Below are positions 59,880-64,000 of a stretch of DNA of 64,000 nt, in pieces (position 1 is the first letter of the stretch; each line of letters opens with the position of its first letter). The translations under genes and the position numbers were made by a program. A model generated the notes under the pieces. It was not told the origin of the DNA, ran no database searches, and was given only the letters and a program-made list of their open reading frames with translations. The stretch comes from Sphingomicrobium arenosum (GTDB lineage Bacteria > Pseudomonadota > Alphaproteobacteria > Sphingomonadales > Sphingomonadaceae): the NCBI RefSeq assembly GCF_026157085.1, contig NZ_JANPVN010000001.1, positions 186,001 through 250,000 on the forward strand. The letters are read 5' to 3'.

Positions 59880-61013
59880 ATGGAAACCAAGATGGCCGGC
59901 ACTGCCGGCAGTGACATGCTCGAGCAGAGCTTCGACATGGACAATGGCGCGGAACTGACCGCGATGAAGGAAGAGCTGGCGGTGCTCAAGCGTAAGGTCG
60001 GCCAGCAGGCGATGCGCGAGGGCCATCCCACGCTCGATGGCGTGAAGGAAGCCGGGCGCGACAAGAAGTTTGCCGATGCCTATCTGCGCCGCGGGGATGT
60101 CGCGGGGCTCGAGGCCAAGTCGATTGAATCCAACGATGCGCTCGGTGGCTACGCCATTCCGCAGGAAATCGACGGAGTGATCGACAACACGCTGCTGGCG
60201 AGTTCGCCCATCCGGCAGATCGCCAATGTGGTGAAGGTTGGCAGCGCGGGCTATCGCAAGCTGGTTGCGTCGGGCGGAACGCCGTCAGGCTGGGCCAGCT
60301 TCGAGGGCGCTCGCGGCGAGACCACGACGCCGACGTTCCACGAGATCGTCCCGGCCTCGGGCGAATTGTTCGCCAATCCGGCGGCGACCCAGCAGATGCT
60401 CGACGACGCGGCATTCGATGTGGAAAGCTGGCTGGCGGGCGAAATCGCGACCGAATTTGCTCGCGCTGAGGGCGCCGCCTTCGTCAATGGCACGGGGGCG
60501 AGCCAGCCGCTCGGTTTCCTGTCTTCGCCGGTGTCTGCCAATGGTGACGACAGCCGCGCGATGGGCACGCTGCAGACAATCGGGACGGGCAGCGCAGGGG
60601 CGTTTCCGTCAAGCGATCCGGCCGACGTCCTGCTCGATCTCGTGCAGAGCCTGCGCCAGCCGTACCGGCAGGGCGCGGTCTTCGTCATGAATAGCGCGAC
60701 TGCCGCGGCGATCCGCAAGTTCAAGACCGCCGATGGCGCCTATATCTGGCAGCCCGGCCTTGCGGCCGGCACGCCGTCGAGCCTGCTTGGCTATCCGGTG
60801 GTGGAGGCCGGGGACATGCCCGACATGGCGGCTGGCAGCCTCTCGGTCGCCTTCGGCAATTTCAAGGCAGGCTATACCATCGCGGATCGCGGCGAGACCG
60901 TGGTGCTGCGCGATCCGTACACCAACAAGCCGTTCGTCCATTTCTACGCGACGCGCCGGGTCGGCGGGCAGGTGACCAACTCGGAGAGCATCAAGCTCCT
61001 CGAGTTCGCCTGA
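59880..61013 (+). CDS. Major capsid protein, HK97 fold (GTA g5-like)
   Basis: A 377-residue capsid protein. The first about 75 residues contain a coiled-coil delta-domain-like segment (LTAMKEELAVLKRKVGQQAM) that the protease would remove. The mature part begins near SIESNDALGGYAIPQEIDGV. HK97-fold parts include SPIRQIANVVKVGSAGYRKL, EIVPASGELFANPAATQQML, GYPVVEAGDMPDM and VLRDPYTNKPFVHFYATRRV. ATG 59880 is used; a TTG at 59874 is better spaced (7 bases) from GGAG and would add two residues. A terminator-like hairpin follows 8 bases after its stop. Confidence 0.94.
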   Translation: METKMAGTAGSDMLEQSFDMDNGAELTAMKEELAVLKRKVGQQAMREGHPTLDGVKEAGRDKKFADAYLRRGDVAGLEAKSIESNDALGGYAIPQEIDGVIDNTLLASSPIRQIANVVKVGSAGYRKLVASGGTPSGWASFEGARGETTTPTFHEIVPASGELFANPAATQQMLDDAAFDVESWLAGEIATEFARAEGAAFVNGTGASQPLGFLSSPVSANGDDSRAMGTLQTIGTGSAGAFPSSDPADVLLDLVQSLRQPYRQGAVFVMNSATAAAIRKFKTADGAYIWQPGLAAGTPSSLLGYPVVEAGDMPDMAAGSLSVAFGNFKAGYTIADRGETVVLRDPYTNKPFVHFYATRRVGGQVTNSESIKLLEFA

Positions 61014-61020
61014 TCGCTGA

Positions 61021-61064
61021 TGGGGGCGGGCGGGCAAGTCCCCGGCCGGTCCGCCCCCACTTTT
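61021..61064 (+). terminator. Terminator-like hairpin after the capsid gene
   Basis: TGGGGGCGG (61021-61029) and CCGCCCCCA (61051-61059) make a perfect 9-bp GC-rich stem around a partly self-complementary 21-base loop, followed by CTTTT. It lies between capsid and spike genes on the same strand, so it could act as a partial terminator that sets a high capsid to spike ratio. Confidence 0.7.
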
Positions 61065-61092
61065 CCAAACCGACCACCACAGGAGGCGCGCC

Positions 61093-63456
61093 ATGCCACA
61101 GACCGTCATTTTCGCAGATCTGGTCAGAGAGACGAGCTCGACCACCGGCACCGACAATATCCTCTTAGGAGGAGCGATAACCGGCATGCGCAGTTTTGCT
61201 GATGCCGTGGCGCCAGGCGAAAGCTTCCATTATTCGATGATTGGTAGTGACAAGCCGCAGGAAAGCGAGGCCGGGGTCGGCACGCTCCAGCCCGATGGCA
61301 CGATCTTGCGTGCGCCGTCGGGGGGCGTCTTTACGAATTTCTCGGCAGGTGAGAAGGTCGTGTCGCTGGTCGCCGGGGCGGCGTGGTATGGAGATACCGA
61401 CCAGGTGCTCGCCACCCAAAGTGAGAACATCACGATCTTGCAAGCTGCTGGCGACGCGCAAGATAGCGCGATTGCGACGCTACAGGCTGCTGGTGATGCG
61501 CATGACGGGGCAATTGTGGCACTGCAGGGAGCGGGAGCCGCACAGGATGGCGCGATCGCAAGCTTGGAGGCCACGCAGGCGGGGCAGGATAGCGCCATCG
61601 CCAATTTGCAGGCAGCGGAGCAGGCGCAAAATGCATCGATCGCTGGCAAAGCCGATGTGGACCACGGTCACGCGCTGTCGGATATTGCGGACCTCGAGGC
61701 GCGGCTGAGCGAACTTGCGGCGAGCGCGGTCGGCAATGTCACGCCTGAACGCTATGGCGCTGTCGGTGACGGCGTCGCAGATGACGGTGCGGCGCTTCTC
61801 GCTGCGATGACGGCGATGCAAAGCGCTGGCGGCATTTTGAAGCTCGCCGGCCGCTATCGCACGACGCAGGCCATCACCCTTCCCGATGCGTGCATGATGA
61901 CCGGGGGCGGCACTCTCATTACCGAGAATTCAGCGGGGCTGACCGTCGGGAATGATTGCATTTTTCACAATGTCAGCATCGTCTCGACCCATAGCAATCA
62001 TCTCGCTCTTTATTGTGTCGACAAGCATGCGCCGCGGTTGCTCGATTGTCGGATCGATGGTCGTATCTACTGTCGCAACGACGGCGCCGTCGCATTGCGA
62101 GGTCCGCGCATCGATCGAAGCCATTTCGACGTGGATTTCGGCGACGATTATGATGGTGTCGAACAGATGGACCTCTTCTCGATCTATGGGTTCGAGGGCG
62201 GTCATGTGCGCGGCTGCGACATCCGCACCGCCAATATCCATCGTCTCTTCAAGATCAGCGATAGCCTCGCCGGCACCGAGACGAGCGTCTCGAACGCGAA
62301 CAGCCGAGCGTTCGAAATCAGCGGCAATCTGCTGCGTGGCTCGGGCGGTAAGCAGGTGGTCGACTGTTATCGAGCGACCTCTGGCCTGCGCTTCGTGGGC
62401 AACCAGCTCGAACTGTCCGGTGCGCCGACCTATGCGGGGCCGAGCTGGGCGGTCGTCATCGATGACAAGAGTGCCGGTAATGAGCGCGACGCCGACGACA
62501 TCGGGGCGACGTACCTCATCAGCGGCAATTGCGGTACCATCCCCTGTGCGTTCGTCAGCCTCCAGGGGGCTTTCGGGATTACCGAGCCGGGTCATTCAGG
62601 CGACCGTCGAGCGTCCGTCCACCTGATCGACAACAAGATCCGTTGTACGAGCAGCGACAAGGCTGTGGTCGAGATTCGCTTTTTCGACGACGTTCGATGC
62701 CGCGGCAACCTGCTGGAAACCAACCCGGCGGTCGATGCGACCGTCATGCGATTGCTGAGCAACGACGAGGCGGTGCTGAGCGACGAGACCTATCGCGGCG
62801 GTATCGTGCATCTGTCGAAAGCGACGTCCAACGCCTCGGGGTTGAGCTTCGGTGGCTCGTTCGGGCGTATCGATCTGCGCCGCGTGAGCGTGAGAAACTT
62901 CGACGCATCGGGCGGCGTGAGATGCGATCGTCATCGCGGCAATGCGCTGACCATCGACGGTCTATTCTGCTCGAGCGTCGATACACCCACGCAATTGTGC
63001 CGGGCGATCTACTTTTCCAGTGGTGAAATGCTGTCGCTACTCGACATCCAGAATGTCGATGCCGAGCATGGGACCGGCGGGAATATCACGCCTGTCCTCG
63101 ATAGCGTCGCGCAGGCGGCACTGCGCACCTATCGTGACAATGGCTGGCAGCCGCGAGCGCGATTGGCGATTTCGGGCGGGGTGCCAACGAGCGGTGTCTT
63201 CCTGCGCGGGGATCGCGTGTCGGAGCTGTCTCCCGGCACGTCCAAAGGTGTCGACTATGTGTGCATTTCGGGTGGTTCGCCCGGCACATGGCGCATGAGC
63301 AGTCACGTCCCGAACAAGGCGGCGTCGATCTATCGACCCAGCCTTGCGGCGGAACATGCCGGCTTCCTTTATTTCGACACCGGTCTCGCGGCGTCCGGAA
63401 AGCCGATCTGGTGGACGGGCAGCCAGTGGGTCGACGCGGCTGGCGTGGCGGTGTGA
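61093..63456 (+). CDS. Spike/fibre-like protein with beta-helix, inside the GTA head operon
   Basis: A 787-residue structural protein. Residues 1-100 match the N-domain of many phage fibre proteins (FADLVRETSSTTGTDNILLG, ITGMRSFADAVAPGE, TNFSAGEKVVSLV). Residues 116-185 are five 14-residue repeats of the type LQAAGDAQDSAIAT, a likely trimeric coiled coil. From about 216 (TPERYGAVGDGVADDGAALL) a pectate-lyase-3-type beta-helix runs to about 690. The C-terminus (about 735-787) with GFLYFDTG and KPIWWTGSQWVDAAG is a phage-fibre tail piece. Shine-Dalgarno AGGAGG lies 6 bases before the ATG. It lies between capsid and connector genes, where RcGTA has nothing. A receptor-binding head or tail spike is the likeliest role; enzyme activity on polysaccharide is possible. 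Confidence 0.88.
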   Translation: MPQTVIFADLVRETSSTTGTDNILLGGAITGMRSFADAVAPGESFHYSMIGSDKPQESEAGVGTLQPDGTILRAPSGGVFTNFSAGEKVVSLVAGAAWYGDTDQVLATQSENITILQAAGDAQDSAIATLQAAGDAHDGAIVALQGAGAAQDGAIASLEATQAGQDSAIANLQAAEQAQNASIAGKADVDHGHALSDIADLEARLSELAASAVGNVTPERYGAVGDGVADDGAALLAAMTAMQSAGGILKLAGRYRTTQAITLPDACMMTGGGTLITENSAGLTVGNDCIFHNVSIVSTHSNHLALYCVDKHAPRLLDCRIDGRIYCRNDGAVALRGPRIDRSHFDVDFGDDYDGVEQMDLFSIYGFEGGHVRGCDIRTANIHRLFKISDSLAGTETSVSNANSRAFEISGNLLRGSGGKQVVDCYRATSGLRFVGNQLELSGAPTYAGPSWAVVIDDKSAGNERDADDIGATYLISGNCGTIPCAFVSLQGAFGITEPGHSGDRRASVHLIDNKIRCTSSDKAVVEIRFFDDVRCRGNLLETNPAVDATVMRLLSNDEAVLSDETYRGGIVHLSKATSNASGLSFGGSFGRIDLRRVSVRNFDASGGVRCDRHRGNALTIDGLFCSSVDTPTQLCRAIYFSSGEMLSLLDIQNVDAEHGTGGNITPVLDSVAQAALRTYRDNGWQPRARLAISGGVPTSGVFLRGDRVSELSPGTSKGVDYVCISGGSPGTWRMSSHVPNKAASIYRPSLAAEHAGFLYFDTGLAASGKPIWWTGSQWVDAAGVAV
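61438..61647 (+). repeat. Five tandem 14-codon repeats in the spike gene
   Basis: Five 42-base units encode LQAAGDAQDSAIAT-like segments; first residues are L, L, L, L, L and a D/N-S/G-A-I core recurs. The units are diverged in DNA sequence, so this is old or selected protein repetition rather than a recent DNA expansion. The 14-residue period equals two heptads. Confidence 0.85.
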
Positions 63457-63463
63457 GCGCGTC

Positions 63464-63601
63464 ATGATCGGACATTCCCCTATCTCGCTGCTCGCCATTT
63501 CCTCGCTGCCAGCTGCAATAACGCCGAAGCGCGGAAAACCGCCGAAAAAGCGACAGGCGAAGGCGCTTTCTGATCGACAGCTGCGCCCGGAAGCGCGCTG
63601 A
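63464..63601 (+). CDS. Small phage-type ORF (45 residues)
   Basis: ATG at 63464, 7 bases after the spike stop, encodes 45 residues starting MIGHSPISLLAISSLPAA and ending in a basic stretch (KRGKPPKKRQAKALSDR). The GHSPIS-ISSLP opening is seen at the start of many short phage proteins encoded beside fibre or head-tail genes. There it usually continues into a longer hydrophobic body, which is missing here, so this could be a shortened copy. No good Shine-Dalgarno is visible. Confidence 0.5.
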   Translation: MIGHSPISLLAISSLPAAITPKRGKPPKKRQAKALSDRQLRPEAR

Positions 63602-63628
63602 CCCACGTATCCTAGCGGAGAATAGATT

Positions 63629-63910
63629 ATGACGCTGGTCCTGAAGGATCCCGGCGCCAAGCTCGACTATCTGGTCGACTGGGGCGCCGACTATCTTGGC
63701 GAGGATGTCGTCGCCGCAAGCCATTGGGCGATATCGCCCGAGGAAGAGGGCGGTGTCGCAATCGTAGGCGAAACCTTCGACGACGCCAGTGCGACGGTCA
63801 CCGTGGCCGGCGGGGTCGCGGGGCGACGCTATCGTTTAAGCAACCGTGTGACGACTTCGAGCGGGCGGGTGGATGAACGCTCGCTCCTCCTGCGCGTGGA
63901 GGAGCGGTGA
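63629..63910 (+). CDS. Phage fibre-tail adaptor-like protein
   Basis: A 93-residue beta-rich protein matching a widespread phage pattern: KDPGAKLDYLVDWGADYLGE at the start, then ASHWAIS, a GETFDDASATVTVAGGVAGR strand pair and RLSNRVTTSSGRVDERSLLL at the end. Similar small Ig-like proteins lie beside fibre genes in siphophages and are annotated as fibre-tail adaptors. Shine-Dalgarno GCGGAGAA is upstream. Its stop overlaps the next gene's ATG by one base. It is probably a partner of the spike in assembly. Confidence 0.75.
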   Translation: MTLVLKDPGAKLDYLVDWGADYLGEDVVAASHWAISPEEEGGVAIVGETFDDASATVTVAGGVAGRRYRLSNRVTTSSGRVDERSLLLRVEER

Positions 63911-64000
63911 TGGCAGTGGAGATGAAGGTCGGCCCGTTGGTCGTCGGGTTGAGCGAGGCCCAAGCGTATGTGCGCGTCGAAGATGGCGAAGAAGAAGCGT
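63910..64000 (+). CDS. Head-tail connector (GTA g6-like), cut by window edge
   Basis: Only 30 codons are present, starting at ATG 63910 (MAVEMKVGPLVVGLSEAQAY, then VRVEDGEEEA). The pattern of a helix L-S-E-A-Q-A-Y-V-R-V followed by an acidic turn is the usual start of phage head-tail connector (gp6) proteins, and the gene is where g6 is expected. Assignment rests on this short segment and on order. Confidence 0.6.
   Translation, partial: MAVEMKVGPLVVGLSEAQAYVRVEDGEEEA

Noticed and set aside
1-64000. CRISPR arrays, insertion sequences, rRNA genes
   Set aside because: No regularly spaced repeats, transposase-like proteins, terminal inverted repeats or rRNA sequence were seen in reading the window.
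56695-64000. Ordinary prophage instead of a GTA-like element
   Set aside because: No integrase, repressor, att-like repeat or replication gene is seen on the left side, and the gene order and small protease fit RcGTA. The right side lies outside the window, so a remnant prophage is not fully excluded.

Overview
The window looks like a chromosomal segment of a GC-rich alphaproteobacterium, most likely a sphingomonad (Sphingomonadales). This is inferred from the protein families and from familiar gene orders: a PCMT-like gene, tolC, a PopZ-type gene and valS; aroK-aroB facing xerD-accA; and an RcGTA-type gene transfer agent (GTA) head cluster. Nearly all of it is housekeeping chromosome with very tight packing. 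Stop/start overlaps of 1 or 4 bases are common, and no gap without a gene exceeds 300 bases.

Layout, 1-17 kb: partial selO; an alpha/beta hydrolase; a copper-delivery pair (PCuAC lipoprotein and SCO protein); a membrane diguanylate cyclase; a secreted esterase; tRNA-Cys; then the PCMT-like - tolC - popZ-like - S9 peptidase - valS run; a lipid kinase; and hemB with an amino acid permease and a GNAT acetyltransferase.

Layout, 17-34 kb: tRNA-Arg(ACG) with a strong terminator; small hypothetical genes; a reverse-strand operon rppH - M20 peptidase - astA - astB (part of arginine succinyltransferase catabolism); 2-oxoglutarate:ferredoxin oxidoreductase korA/korB with a 33-residue membrane microprotein between them; a membrane hydrolase, photolyase and cyclopropane fatty acid synthase; purF with a short-chain dehydrogenase; and a MerR regulator with a DmdC-like acyl-CoA dehydrogenase.

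Layout, 34-54 kb: a PAS-GGDEF-EAL-PilZ c-di-GMP protein; an MFS transporter; radA - cvpA - cysS - NifU-like - CPA2 antiporter; aroK-aroB; a 54-residue membrane protein, a large exported protein of unknown function, xerD and accA; an M48/LysM lipoprotein; an orphan Flp pilin; a methyltransferase opposite comF; grxC with a nitrilase-family enzyme; tRNA-Arg(CCT) and folE.

Layout, 54-64 kb: an HWE histidine kinase, then a promoter/hairpin leader and the head genes of a GTA-like element in the RcGTA order: terminase, portal, a g3.5-like membrane protein, prohead protease and major capsid. The most interesting part of the window follows. Between the capsid gene and the first head-tail connector gene sits about 2.8 kb holding a 787-residue spike-like protein (phage fibre N-domain, five 14-residue coiled-coil repeats, pectate-lyase-type beta-helix, phage-fibre C-end), a 45-residue phage-type ORF and a 93-residue fibre-adaptor-like protein. 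It is preceded by a terminator-like hairpin. This looks like a receptor-binding module inside a GTA head operon.
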